From an uncultured Granulicella sp. (GTDB taxonomy: Bacteria > Acidobacteriota > Terriglobia > Terriglobales > Acidobacteriaceae), in the NCBI GenBank assembly GCA_937871785.1, contig CALMON010000158.1, positions 1 through 38,383 on the forward strand: a DNA stretch of 38,383 nucleotides, written 5' to 3'. Below are positions 8,524 to 15,959 of this stretch, one piece after another. The notes beneath the pieces were generated by a model. The model was not told the DNA's origin and made no database searches. It saw nothing but the letters and a program-made list of their open reading frames with translations. The translations under genes were made by a program, and so were the position numbers. Position 1 is the first letter of the stretch; every line of letters begins with the position of its first letter.

Positions 8524-9783
8524 ATGGCTTCTCCTTCGACCGCTTCCACTACCCTCAAGGTTTCGCGCCGCGCGGCGGACCGCCTGCGCAGCGGACACTT
8601 GTGGGTGTACCGCAGCGATGCCGAAGGCGCGCTGCCATCGGTCGGGGCCGGTGCGCTGGTCACCGTCACTGACGGACGAGGGTTGCCGCTGGGCTCAGCG
8701 CTGTATTCGACGGCGTCGCAGATCATCGCGCGAATCGTTTCGCCGCGCGCCGCCCTGTCCCGCGCGGACTACCTGGCCGAGGGGCGCGACCGCGTCCGCG
8801 CGGCGCTGCGGAGACGCCGGATTTTCGCTCCCGTAACGGCCACCGACAACGCGCACCGGCTCATTTTCAGCGAGGCCGACGGGCTCCCAGGCATCGTCGC
8901 CGACCGTTATAACGATCTCGTGATCGTGCAACTGCTGACGCAGGGCACGGCGCAGGACGACGTTCGCGCGGCGCTGGTGGAGGCCTTGCGCGAGGAGTTC
9001 GGGGGCTCTCCTCTCACCGTCGTCGAGCGTCCGGACCCGCGCATCCGCGAGCTCGAAGATCTGCCCGCGGTCTCTGCCGTACCGCTTTACGCGAGTGGCG
9101 AGGCCGCGGCAACCACCGACTTTTTGCTGAACGGCCTCCGCTTCGGCTACGACGCCGGCGCGGGGCAAAAGACCGGCGCGTTCCTGGATCAGCGGCTGAA
9201 CTACGCCGCCGCCGCGCGTGTGGTGGCAGCGTCCGGACGCACCGGTCGCGCGCTCGACGTGTGCACCTACCAGGGTGGGTTTGCGCTGCATTTGGCGCAG
9301 GTGTGCGACCGCGTGACCGGCGTCGATGCGAGCCGCGCGGCGCTTGAAGCGGCGGACCGAAACCTCGAATGTAACCCTCATCTGCGCGCGGAAACCGACT
9401 GGATCGAGGCCGACGCGTTCGACCTGATGCGCGCCTACGATGAGTCCGTGCGCGGAAGCTCCGGGGGGCAATACGACGCCATCGTTCTGGACCCGCCGGC
9501 CTTTGCGAAGTCCAAGCGCGCGGCTGAAGGCGCTCTGCGCGGCTACAAGGAACTTAACCTGCGCGCGCTGCGGCTGCTCGCGCCCGGGGGCACGCTGGTG
9601 ACGAACTCGTGCTCGCACCACGTCGCGCTGGCGGACTTTACCGAGGTGCTCGCGGCGGCCGCCGTCGATGCGGGGCGGCGGGTGCAGTTGCTGGAAACGC
9701 ACGCCGCCGCGCCCGACCACCCCGAGGTGCTGATGTTGCCGGAAACACGCTATCTCAAATGCCTGATCCTGCGCGTGGAGTAG
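8524..9783 (+). CDS. RlmI-like class I SAM-dependent 23S rRNA methyltransferase
   Basis: This 419-residue protein has an N-terminal PUA-like domain (KVSRRAADRLRSGHLWVYRSD) and a C-terminal Rossmann methyltransferase. It shows SAM motif I as ALDVCTYQGGFALHLA, an acidic loop in VTGVDASRAALEAA, and the RlmI/RlmK motif IVLDPPAFAKSK. A catalytic-type cysteine lies in TNSCSHHV. E. coli RlmI makes m5C1962 in 23S rRNA; the same target is likely but not certain. AAGGA almost abuts ATG-8524, so the start spacing is unusually tight. It is divergent from the flavoprotein gene and is followed at once by a hairpin that may end its transcript. Confidence 0.87.
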   Translation: MASPSTASTTLKVSRRAADRLRSGHLWVYRSDAEGALPSVGAGALVTVTDGRGLPLGSALYSTASQIIARIVSPRAALSRADYLAEGRDRVRAALRRRRIFAPVTATDNAHRLIFSEADGLPGIVADRYNDLVIVQLLTQGTAQDDVRAALVEALREEFGGSPLTVVERPDPRIRELEDLPAVSAVPLYASGEAAATTDFLLNGLRFGYDAGAGQKTGAFLDQRLNYAAAARVVAASGRTGRALDVCTYQGGFALHLAQVCDRVTGVDASRAALEAADRNLECNPHLRAETDWIEADAFDLMRAYDESVRGSSGGQYDAIVLDPPAFAKSKRAAEGALRGYKELNLRALRLLAPGGTLVTNSCSHHVALADFTEVLAAAAVDAGRRVQLLETHAAAPDHPEVLMLPETRYLKCLILRVE

Positions 9784-9826
9784 GCAAGCAACTCGCGCGC
9801 AAAGCGAGTGGAGCATTTGCCTTTCT
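9782..9826 (+). terminator. Hairpin after the rlmI-like gene
   Basis: ACTCGC (9791-9796) pairs with GCGAGT (9804-9809), and outside it AGGCAA (9782-9787) pairs with TTGCCT (9817-9822). The run after the stem is only TTTCT, so it is a weak intrinsic terminator at best. It begins within the stop codon of the methyltransferase gene and directly precedes a REP-like element. Confidence 0.4.
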
Positions 9827-9870
9827 GGTTTGTCATTCGCAGCGAAGCGAAAGAACCTGCTGTTGCTCTT
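9821..9870 (+). repeat. REP-like dispersed repeat, copy 1
   Basis: The segment contains CTTTCTGGTTTGTCATTCGC followed by agcgaagcg and then an aacctgctgtt tail. The first part closely matches the copy inside clpB near 34140 (ctttctggttgtcatcccgc, agcgaagcg), and the core also occurs at 24553. It lies between the rlmI-like gene and hslV. Confidence 0.6.
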
Positions 9871-9924
9871 CGGTGTAAATCCGTAGCTGAAGCGCCTGGC
9901 CACCCTGCGGCGATATACTGCGGT

Positions 9925-10545
9925 GTGCCCCGAATCCATCGAAATCCGACGCAAACGCTTTCCCCTGCCCACCCTCTCGATCTCGGCGATGGCCGCCGCA
10001 TCCGCTCCACCACCGTGCTGTGCGTGCGCCGTGGCGCGTCGATGGTCATGGCCGCGGACGGCCAGGTAACCCTTGGCGGCACCGTGATGAAGCATTCCGC
10101 CAAGAAGATCCGGCGGCTCTACAACGAAAAGATTCTCGCCGGCTTCGCGGGCTCCACGGCGGACGCGTTCTCGCTCTTCACGCGCTTTGAAGCCAAGCTC
10201 GAGCAATACGGCGGCAATCTCGGCCGCTCGGCGGTGGAACTCGCGAAGGATTGGCGGACCGACAAGCTGCTGCGCCAGTTGGAAGCGCTGTTGATCGTCG
10301 CCGACAGCAAAGGGATGTACCTGCTTTCCGGCAACGGCGACGTGATCGAGCCGGACGCGGTCGCGGACGGCGGCATCGCGACCATCGGCTCCGGCGGCAG
10401 CTACGCGCTGGCCGCCGCGACGGCGCTGATGGAGAACACGGAGTTTTCAGCGCGCGAAATCGTCGAACGCAGCATGAAGATCGCGGCGGAAATTTGTATC
10501 TATTCCAACCAGAGCATCATGGTGGAAGAGCTGACCGCGGAGTGA
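9925..10545 (+). CDS. hslV: HslV, proteolytic subunit of the HslVU protease
   Basis: The 206-residue product is HslV, an N-terminal nucleophile threonine peptidase that forms two stacked hexamers and degrades proteins unfolded by HslU. Visible family blocks are [64 protein letters not shown] and [14 protein letters not shown]. Aligned to E. coli HslV, whose mature chain begins TTIVSVRR, the catalytic threonine is T29, so a roughly 28-residue leader must be removed. GTG-9925 is the best start in frame; no ATG exists before the catalytic block. The C-terminus [11 protein letters not shown] is normal. hslU lies 690 bases downstream, beyond a two-gene insertion. Confidence 0.93.
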   Translation: MPRIHRNPTQTLSPAHPLDLGDGRRIRSTTVLCVRRGASMVMAADGQVTLGGTVMKHSAKKIRRLYNEKILAGFAGSTADAFSLFTRFEAKLEQYGGNLGRSAVELAKDWRTDKLLRQLEALLIVADSKGMYLLSGNGDVIEPDAVADGGIATIGSGGSYALAAATALMENTEFSAREIVERSMKIAAEICIYSNQSIMVEELTAE

Positions 10546-10602
10546 CGATTGGCAAGGGAGCAGGAGTGTGGCGATCCTGCAAGGTAGTAAACTAGAGCTA
10601 CC

Positions 10603-10827
10603 GTGCGAGAGATCACCGCAGACCGTCCGAGCCGCATGCTTCGCTTCTTTGAAGCCTTTGCGGAGCAGGAAGCGGACACGATCCGATACTGGAACGCTCG
10701 TTCTCTCGATGAAAAGATGCGTCCCAAGGATGAGTTGATTGAGTACGCCTACAGGCAGAGAGGGATTGATGTTCATGCTCAAAGATCAAGTCGATCTCTT
10801 GTCCGTCTTCAACTCCCATGGAGTTGA
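10603..10827 (+). CDS. Small protein paired with a nucleotidyltransferase
   Basis: A 74-residue frame from GTG-10603 (or ATG-10636) reads FFEAFAEQEADTIRYWNARS then EKMRPKDELIEYAYRQRGID. Short helical proteins of this style (aromatic-rich YW plus 'RxxxELIEYAY') often sit directly upstream of small nucleotidyltransferase genes. It overlaps the start of the next gene by 59 bases, suggesting translational coupling. No function can be assigned from sequence. The C-terminal part that overlaps the next gene (VHAQRSSRSLVRLQLPWS) may be less constrained. The ribosome binding site is poor for both candidate starts. Confidence 0.5.
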   Translation: MREITADRPSRMLRFFEAFAEQEADTIRYWNARSLDEKMRPKDELIEYAYRQRGIDVHAQRSSRSLVRLQLPWS

Positions 10828-11230
10828 GTCCCTGGTCATTGGCGGGCACGCTGTGAAGGCCTACACTCAGGGGCGGTTCACAAAAGACCCGGACCTGTTT
10901 ATACGAGCCAGTGAGTCGAATGCGGTGGCCGTTTTCAAGGCACTTGCAGAGTCGGGAGCGCCGCTCGCCAACATGACGCCGGCAAGCTTCGCGAGTAACG
11001 CAGGGGAGTATTTCCAGATTGCTGTTGAACCGGACCAAAGTGACGTTTTGAAAAAGATCGAAGGTGTCTTTTTCGAAGACGCCTGGCAGCATTCGAGGCT
11101 GGGATCGGTCCAGGGTTTACCCGTACGTTTCATCTCCAGAGAGCACCTTACCGCAAACAAACTGGCATCCGGTCGACCACGCGACCTGGGCGACGTCGAC
11201 GAACTGCGTACGTTCGCACAGAAGGCTTAG
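10769..11230 (+). CDS. Nucleotidyltransferase-fold protein (AbiEii/DUF6036-like)
   Basis: The 153-residue product (ATG-10769, preceded by AGAGAGGG at 10757-10764) has the compact nucleotidyltransferase layout: GVESLVIGGHAVKAYTQGR with the GG motif, then TKDPDLFIR with the D-x-D metal pair. The C-terminal VRFISREHLTANKLASGRPRDLGDV motif is typical of DUF6036/AbiEii-type relatives. Relatives include MNT-type antitoxins and AbiEii-type toxins, which transfer nucleotides to RNA or protein; whether this one is active or regulatory is unknown. It sits between hslV and hslU, ending five bases before the hslU start codon. With the small upstream protein it may form a toxin-antitoxin-like pair. Confidence 0.72.
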   Translation: MFMLKDQVDLLSVFNSHGVESLVIGGHAVKAYTQGRFTKDPDLFIRASESNAVAVFKALAESGAPLANMTPASFASNAGEYFQIAVEPDQSDVLKKIEGVFFEDAWQHSRLGSVQGLPVRFISREHLTANKLASGRPRDLGDVDELRTFAQKA

Positions 11231-11235
11231 CAGAC

Positions 11236-12852
11236 ATGGCTATCTACCTCCCCGGCACTGCCGAAGACCAACCCCTCGCGCTCGACCAGATGACGCCGCG
11301 CGAAATTGTTGCTGAATTAGATAAATACGTCGTCGGACAAGCGGCCGCCAAGCGCGCCGTCGCCGTGGCGTTGCGCAATCGCACGCGCCGGCAAAAGCTG
11401 CCGCCCGAGCTCGCCGAGGAAATCATGCCCAAGAACATCCTCATGATCGGGTCGACGGGTGTGGGCAAAACCGAGATCGCCAGGCGGCTCGCGAAGCTCA
11501 CCGGCTCGCCCTTTCTGAAGGTGGAAGCGTCGAAATTCACTGAGGTCGGCTACGTTGGCCGTGACGTGGAGTCGATGGTGCGCGACCTCGTCGAAAACGC
11601 CATCGACATGGTGCGCGACGAGAAGCTCGACGACATTGAAGACCGTGCCGAACTGGCCGCGGAAGAAAAGTTGATCGACCTGCTCGCGTCCCAGACCATG
11701 GGGCCGGAGCCCGGCACGGGCGGCCCTGCTGCACCTCCTGTCGCGGTCGGCGGGACGACGGCGACGCCGAGCCTGGTTGTCGTAGCAAGCCACACTGAGG
11801 CCGCGGCGGACGCCTCCGTTTCCGAAGCTCCGGGCAAGGAACCCGCCCTGTCGCTCGTGCCCAAATCCGAAGCCGAGCGTGCGCGCGAAAAAGACCGGCT
11901 GCGCCAGCAGTTTCGCGAAGGCAAGCTCGACGACCGTATGGTCGAGCTCGACGTGCGCGATCGCAACATGCCGCAATTCGAGATCGTCAGCTCGCAGGCT
12001 CCTGAAGAAATCGAGCAGTCTGGCATAAAAGACATGCTGCCCGGCATCTTCGGCCAGCGCTCGCGCAAGCGGCCCATGAAGGTGGCCGACGCGTTTGAAT
12101 ACCTGATCCAGGAAGAAGAAGGACGCCTGCTCGATATGGACCAGGTGACGCGCGTCGCGATCGAGCGCGTTGAGGACTCCGGCATCGTGTTCCTGGACGA
12201 GATCGACAAGATCGCCGGGCGCGAAGGCGGCCACGGCCCGGACATCAGCCGCGAAGGCGTGCAGCGCGACATCCTGCCGATCGTCGAAGGAACGACGGTG
12301 AATACCAAGTACGGCAACGTGTCGACCGACCACATTCTGTTCATCGCAGCAGGGGCGTTCCACGTTTCAAAGCCGAGCGACCTGATCCCCGAGCTGCAGG
12401 GTCGCTTCCCCATTCGCGTCGAGCTGCAGGCGCTCACCGAAGCCGACTTCCTGCGCATCCTCACGGAGCCGCGCGCGTCGCTGGTGAAGCAGGCGGTGGC
12501 GCTGCTGGAAACCGAAGGGCTGAAGCTGGAGTTCGCTCCCGAAGCCCTGAGTGAAATGGCCGCGTTCGCTTTCCGGGTCAACGAGCAGACCGAAAATATC
12601 GGCGCGCGGCGCTTGCACACCATCCTCGAAAAAGTGCTCGACGAGATCAGCTTTCACGCCCCCGACATGCTGAAGCGTGCTGAAGGCGCGCTGCTCGACG
12701 CTTGGCTGCTGGATGCAAAGCTGCCGACGGTCGCCGAGCACACCACCGACAAGGGGGTCGTGGAGCGGGTTGTGCTGGTGGACCGTGCGTATGTGCAGCA
12801 GCAGGTCGCGGAGATCGTCAAGAATCAGGACCTCAGCCGCTATATTCTGTGA
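11236..12852 (+). CDS. hslU: HslU, AAA+ unfoldase of the HslVU protease
   Basis: This 538-residue protein is HslU. It shows LDKYVVGQAAAKRAVAVALRNR, Walker A GSTGVGKT (72-79), the pore loop GYVG (105-108), Walker B with FLDEIDK (319-325), sensor region NTKYGNVSTDHILFIAAGAF, and TENIGARRLHTILEKVLDEIS in the small domain. The C-terminus NQDLSRYIL is the tail that docks into HslV. It is about 95 residues longer than E. coli HslU: the I domain is extended by a low-complexity Ala/Pro/Val stretch (about 155-215), and about 30 extra residues (around LLDAWLLDAKLPTVAEHTTD) lie just before the docking helix. It follows the nucleotidyltransferase gene by five bases. Confidence 0.95.
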   Translation: MAIYLPGTAEDQPLALDQMTPREIVAELDKYVVGQAAAKRAVAVALRNRTRRQKLPPELAEEIMPKNILMIGSTGVGKTEIARRLAKLTGSPFLKVEASKFTEVGYVGRDVESMVRDLVENAIDMVRDEKLDDIEDRAELAAEEKLIDLLASQTMGPEPGTGGPAAPPVAVGGTTATPSLVVVASHTEAAADASVSEAPGKEPALSLVPKSEAERAREKDRLRQQFREGKLDDRMVELDVRDRNMPQFEIVSSQAPEEIEQSGIKDMLPGIFGQRSRKRPMKVADAFEYLIQEEEGRLLDMDQVTRVAIERVEDSGIVFLDEIDKIAGREGGHGPDISREGVQRDILPIVEGTTVNTKYGNVSTDHILFIAAGAFHVSKPSDLIPELQGRFPIRVELQALTEADFLRILTEPRASLVKQAVALLETEGLKLEFAPEALSEMAAFAFRVNEQTENIGARRLHTILEKVLDEISFHAPDMLKRAEGALLDAWLLDAKLPTVAEHTTDKGVVERVVLVDRAYVQQQVAEIVKNQDLSRYIL

Positions 12853-12930
12853 GGCATGTTTGGAATCGTTCGACAAAAGAGTACGCTCATAAACGGAGTC
12901 GGCACTTTGAATCGAGTTCCAGAGGCCAAC

Positions 12931-13365
12931 ATGAACCTGCCCTACCGCAAGCCGTCGGTCGCCTTCATCGGAGCCTCGTGGACCGCGCTGTTCGCCGGCG
13001 CTCTGACGTTCTGCATCGGCTTGTGGAACGCCGGCATGGTGCTCAATGAGAAGGCCTACTTCTTCACCCTGCTGATGTACGGCCTGTTTTCCGCGGTTTC
13101 CGTGCAGAAAAGCGTGCGCGATCGGCTGGAGCGCATTCCGGTGACCAACATCTACTACGGGCTAAGCTGGGTGTCGCTCGCCCTGTGTCTTCTGCTCACC
13201 TCCATCGGGCTTTGGAACGCGGGCATCGCGCTTGCGGAAAAAGGCTTCTACGGCATGGCCTACCTGCTGAGTCTGTTCGCCGCCATCACCGTGCAGAAAA
13301 ACACCCGCGACAGCGTCGGCGCGGCCGAGCTCCCCGAAGACACCCTGGTCCGGCCGCAGCTCTAG
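12931..13365 (+). CDS. YiaA/YiaB-family inner membrane protein
   Basis: The 144-residue product has four membrane segments in two repeats. Each repeat has a segment ending in IGLWNAG and a second ending near VQK (LLMYGLFSAVSVQKSVRDR; YLLSLFAAITVQKNTRD). This duplicated 'GLWNAG...LxEK' unit is the YiaA/YiaB signature. The family has no established function. ATG-12931 is preferred over upstream starts because AGAGG at 12921-12925 is correctly spaced and homologues begin near there. It follows hslU by 78 bases on the same strand and may be cotranscribed. Confidence 0.82.
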   Translation: MNLPYRKPSVAFIGASWTALFAGALTFCIGLWNAGMVLNEKAYFFTLLMYGLFSAVSVQKSVRDRLERIPVTNIYYGLSWVSLALCLLLTSIGLWNAGIALAEKGFYGMAYLLSLFAAITVQKNTRDSVGAAELPEDTLVRPQL

Positions 13366-13416
13366 GCCCTTTTACCTGAAGCTAAAAACCCTTGAGTATT
13401 GCGATCTTGAGCAACG

Positions 13417-13474
13417 CGAAGGATCTGCTTTCCTTGGTCCGGTGTGGATGCTGGAGAAAAGCAGATCCCCTTCG
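13417..13474. repeat. REP-like inverted repeat, copy 2
   Basis: CGAAGGATCTGCTTT (13417-13431) pairs with AAAGCAGATCCCCTTCG (13458-13474), apart from two bulged Cs, around a 26-base loop. The arms contain the 'gaaggatctgcttt' core seen in single copies elsewhere in the window. It lies in the 273-base gap after the YiaA/YiaB gene and could also act as a transcript end for it, although no T-run follows. Confidence 0.6.
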
Positions 13475-13542
13475 TTCAGGATAACCATGTTGACGGGCGG
13501 AGCCACACCTCAGCGACGTGGCTCACCCCCTCAAAATTACCA

Positions 13543-13560
13543 ATTTGAACGCGTTCAAAT
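13543..13560. promoter_or_regulatory. 18-bp perfect palindrome, predicted TetR operator 1
   Basis: ATTTGAACGCGTTCAAAT is a perfect palindrome centred at 13551.5, upstream of an operon whose second gene encodes a TetR-family regulator. A second site with the same half-site (TTGAAC) lies 54 bases downstream, about five helical turns, on the same face of the DNA. TetR proteins usually bind such palindromes and repress their own operon. Confidence 0.68.
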
Positions 13561-13598
13561 AAATGCGCGCAAAGCCGTTTTGAGGCGTATTCTTGGAA

Positions 13599-13612
13599 TT
13601 GAACCTGTTCAA
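13599..13612. promoter_or_regulatory. 14-bp palindrome, predicted TetR operator 2
   Basis: TTGAACCTGTTCAA has the same TTGAAC/GTTCAA half-sites and two-base spacer as operator 1. It ends 26 bases before the ATG of the membrane-protein gene, where binding would block promoter or ribosome access. Confidence 0.65.
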
Positions 13613-13638
13613 AAACGAACAGACGAGGTGACTTCATC

Positions 13639-14112
13639 ATGAACATCGCCATCATCTACTTCAGCTATCTCCTTATCAGCATCAGCCTCACCGTGTGGGT
13701 CGCGCGTACGCTGCACAGCAACGGACGCATCTTCCTGGTCGACGCCTTCCATGGCAACGAGCAGCTTGCCGACGCCGTCAACCACCTGCTGGTCGTCGGC
13801 TTCTACCTGGTCAACGTGGGCTACATCACGCTCGCGCTCAAGACGACCGCGGCGCTCACCACGCTGCGTGAAGTGATTGAGCTTGAAAGCTCCAAGATCG
13901 GCGTAGTCCTGCTGATCCTCGGCGTGATGCACATCTTCAACATCCTGGTCTTTGCCCGCATGCGGAGACGCGGCGTCGAACCGCAAAACAACACTCCGCG
14001 GCCAGCCTTCCCGCAAGGTGCTTTCCCCCAGAACGCCTTCTCGCAACAGGCTTTTACGCAGGCCGCCCCCGTACCCCAGACCGCAGGAGCGTCTCACCCT
14101 GGCAACGAGTAA
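13639..14112 (+). CDS. Three-span membrane protein cotranscribed with a TetR regulator
   Basis: The 157-residue protein begins MNIAIIYFSYLLISISLTVWVART, a first membrane segment. Two more hydrophobic stretches follow (HLLVVGFYLVNVGYITLAL; KIGVVLLILGVMHIFNILVFA), then a soluble tail of Pro/Gln/Phe-rich repeats (AFPQGAFPQNAFSQQAF, about 120-140). GAGGTGA at 13624-13630 is a good ribosome binding site. I do not recognise a characterised family. Its stop overlaps the predicted start of the TetR gene by 14 bases, and two operator-like palindromes precede it, so its level is probably set by that regulator. The 'AFxQxAF' tail could be a membrane-surface or protein-contact region. Confidence 0.75.
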   Translation: MNIAIIYFSYLLISISLTVWVARTLHSNGRIFLVDAFHGNEQLADAVNHLLVVGFYLVNVGYITLALKTTAALTTLREVIELESSKIGVVLLILGVMHIFNILVFARMRRRGVEPQNNTPRPAFPQGAFPQNAFSQQAFTQAAPVPQTAGASHPGNE

Positions 14113-14773
14113 ATCCGCCGTCAAAAAATCCGACGAAACCCGCGCCCGCATCCTCGCCGCCGCGCTTGCGATCTTTCGCGAGCGCGGTTTCGAGCGCACC
14201 ACAATGCGCGACATCGCTGCCGCCGCTGAAGTCGCGGGCGGCGCGGCGTACTACTATTTTCCCTCCAAGGAGGCCATCGTCCTGGCCTTCTACGATCAGG
14301 CGCAGCGCGACATGTTTCCGCAGCTTGCCGTGAATCTCCAGTCCGAAAAGACGTTTGAAAGCCGGATGCGCGCGATCCTCACCGAAAAGCTGACGTACTT
14401 CGCGCCCAACCGCAAGCTGCTCGGCGCGCTCACAGCGCACACCGACCCGGAGCATCCGCTGTCGCCGTTCGGTGAGGAAACCCGCGGCATCCGCGAAGAA
14501 GACCTCGCGTTTTTTGAAACTGTGGTGCGCGACTCCGGCATCAAGCTGTCGAAAGACATCCAGCCCTACCTGCCGCGCTTGCTGTGGATGTACCAAATGG
14601 GGCTGATCCTGTTTTGGGTGTACGACCACTCGCCCGGCCAGCGGCGCACGCAGGTGCTGTTCGACCAGACGCTCAAGATGCTGGCTTTGGCGCTCAAGCT
14701 CGCTTCGATACCGCTGTTGCGGCCGATGCACCGCATGGCAGGCGAGCTGCTGCGTACGGTGTATGACGAGTAG
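14099..14773 (+). CDS. TetR-family transcriptional regulator
   Basis: The N-terminal part is a classic TetR DNA-binding domain: ETRARILAAALAIFRERGFE, then TTMRDIAAAAEVAGGAAYYY and FPSKEAIVLAFYD. The C-terminal helical ligand domain (about 70-224) has no recognisable ligand class. The likely start is CTG-14099 (CTG GCA ACG), preceded by AGGAG at 14085-14089; no ATG, GTG or TTG lies between it and the homology, and upstream in-frame starts would add unrelated residues. This unusual start overlaps the upstream stop, suggesting coupled translation. The regulator probably binds the two TTGAAC-type palindromes before the operon. Confidence 0.85.
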   Translation: MATSKSAVKKSDETRARILAAALAIFRERGFERTTMRDIAAAAEVAGGAAYYYFPSKEAIVLAFYDQAQRDMFPQLAVNLQSEKTFESRMRAILTEKLTYFAPNRKLLGALTAHTDPEHPLSPFGEETRGIREEDLAFFETVVRDSGIKLSKDIQPYLPRLLWMYQMGLILFWVYDHSPGQRRTQVLFDQTLKMLALALKLASIPLLRPMHRMAGELLRTVYDE

Positions 14774-14926
14774 GTTGCGACGCGGCGACGCCTTCGTGTA
14801 CGGGTTTGCGGTCCGCACGCAAGCCTGTACCCCGGACGACACCGTATGATGAAGGCGACTGCGGTTCCGCGCGCCGGGGGCCTGTTCCCCCAACAAGTCG
14901 AGCCAAGCCTGAAAGCCCGGTGAACG

Positions 14927-15787
14927 ATGCCCTGCACTCCCGAAGAACTTCGTCACATCCCTCTGTTTGCGCTGCTCGACCACGACGAGCTCTGCGTGCT
15001 TGCCGAGCAGGTGGAAATGCGCGACTTCGACGCGCGCCAGCGAATCTACAAGGCCGGCGAAGCCAGTCGCGGCGCGTACGTCGTCATGGAAGGCGCGGTC
15101 CACGTCACCATGGAAGATGCGCAGGGGCAGGAAGTCCTGGTCGATGACCCCAAGCACGGCGAGCTGTTCGGCTTCGCGTCCATGTTGGAGCAAACGCCGC
15201 ACAAAACCACCGCCGTGGCGCTGACCAAGGTCACCTGTCTTGAGGTCGACCGCAACGACATCGCGACGCTGGTGGCGAAAAAGCCGGCTTCCGGGCTCGA
15301 TATGCTCACCGTGCTCGCGCGGCAGATGCACGCCTCGCAGGAGCTGGTGCGAAGCCGCACGGAGCGCTACCCGGACGAGGTGATCGACGACAAGATGACC
15401 TTCGGCCAGCGCATCGCGGATAAGGTGGCGTCTTTCGGCGGGTCGTGGACCTTCATCATCACCTTTGCCGTCGTGTTGATCGTGTACACGCTGACCAACA
15501 TCCTGCTGCGGCATCGGGCGTGGGATCCGTACCCGTTTATCCTGCTCAACCTGTTTTTGTCGATGCTCGCGGCCATTCAGGCGCCGGTCATCATGATGAG
15601 CCAGAACCGCCAGGACACCAAGGACCGCGTCCGCGGCGAGCTGGATTTCGATGTCAACAAGCGCTCGGAAGTGGAAATTCAGGGCCTGGCCCGCAAGCTC
15701 AACCAGATTGCGGACAAGGTCGGCGACATTGAAGAAAGGCTGCGCGGACCCAACGAATCTCGCCGCGGCGACGACCTTCTGAGCTGA
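14927..15787 (+). CDS. Cyclic-nucleotide-binding-fold plus DUF1003 membrane protein
   Basis: The 286-residue protein has an N-terminal CRP-type beta-barrel domain (about 8-125; YKAGEASRGAYVVMEGAVHV) and a C-terminal DUF1003 module. In the latter, FGQRIADKVASFGGSWTFI leads into a membrane span, then WDPYPFILLNLFLSMLAAI and QAPVIMMSQNRQ form the DUF1003 signature, followed by a coiled-coil tail (ARKLNQIADKVGDIEERL). In the phosphate-binding cassette, the Glu and Arg that hold cAMP in CRP are F83 and K93 here, so canonical cAMP binding is doubtful. The function of DUF1003 is unknown; such proteins may couple a small signal to a membrane response. A GGGGG/CCCCC hairpin lies at about 14876-14891, upstream. 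Confidence 0.85.
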   Translation: MPCTPEELRHIPLFALLDHDELCVLAEQVEMRDFDARQRIYKAGEASRGAYVVMEGAVHVTMEDAQGQEVLVDDPKHGELFGFASMLEQTPHKTTAVALTKVTCLEVDRNDIATLVAKKPASGLDMLTVLARQMHASQELVRSRTERYPDEVIDDKMTFGQRIADKVASFGGSWTFIITFAVVLIVYTLTNILLRHRAWDPYPFILLNLFLSMLAAIQAPVIMMSQNRQDTKDRVRGELDFDVNKRSEVEIQGLARKLNQIADKVGDIEERLRGPNESRRGDDLLS

Positions 15788-15828
15788 CGGGCGAGACTTG
15801 TACCGGGTGTAGCTCCCCCTCAGAGGAC

Positions 15829-15892
15829 TGTCATGCCGAACCCTCAAAGCATTGTCGTTCTGGATGAAGGGAAGAATCTGCTTTTCTGAAAA
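15829..15892 (+). repeat. REP-like dispersed repeat, copy 3 (degenerate)
   Basis: The segment carries tgtcatgccgaa, then tcgttctggatgaagg and gaagaatctgcttttctg. It shares the 'gtcat...gaag.atctgctttt' layout of the other copies. It fills most of the gap before the VWA gene. Confidence 0.45.
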
Positions 15893-15959
15893 TGTCCCGG
15901 TAGCTCGGGGGAAAGCGGATCGTTAGTCTCCGGGAAGCAAACACTTTAGGAGGAACCTC

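Noticed and set aside
14054-15847. Minus-strand open frame of 597 codons opposite the TetR and DUF1003 genes
   Set aside because: It covers two clearly coding plus-strand genes and the gap between them, and shows no recognised feature.
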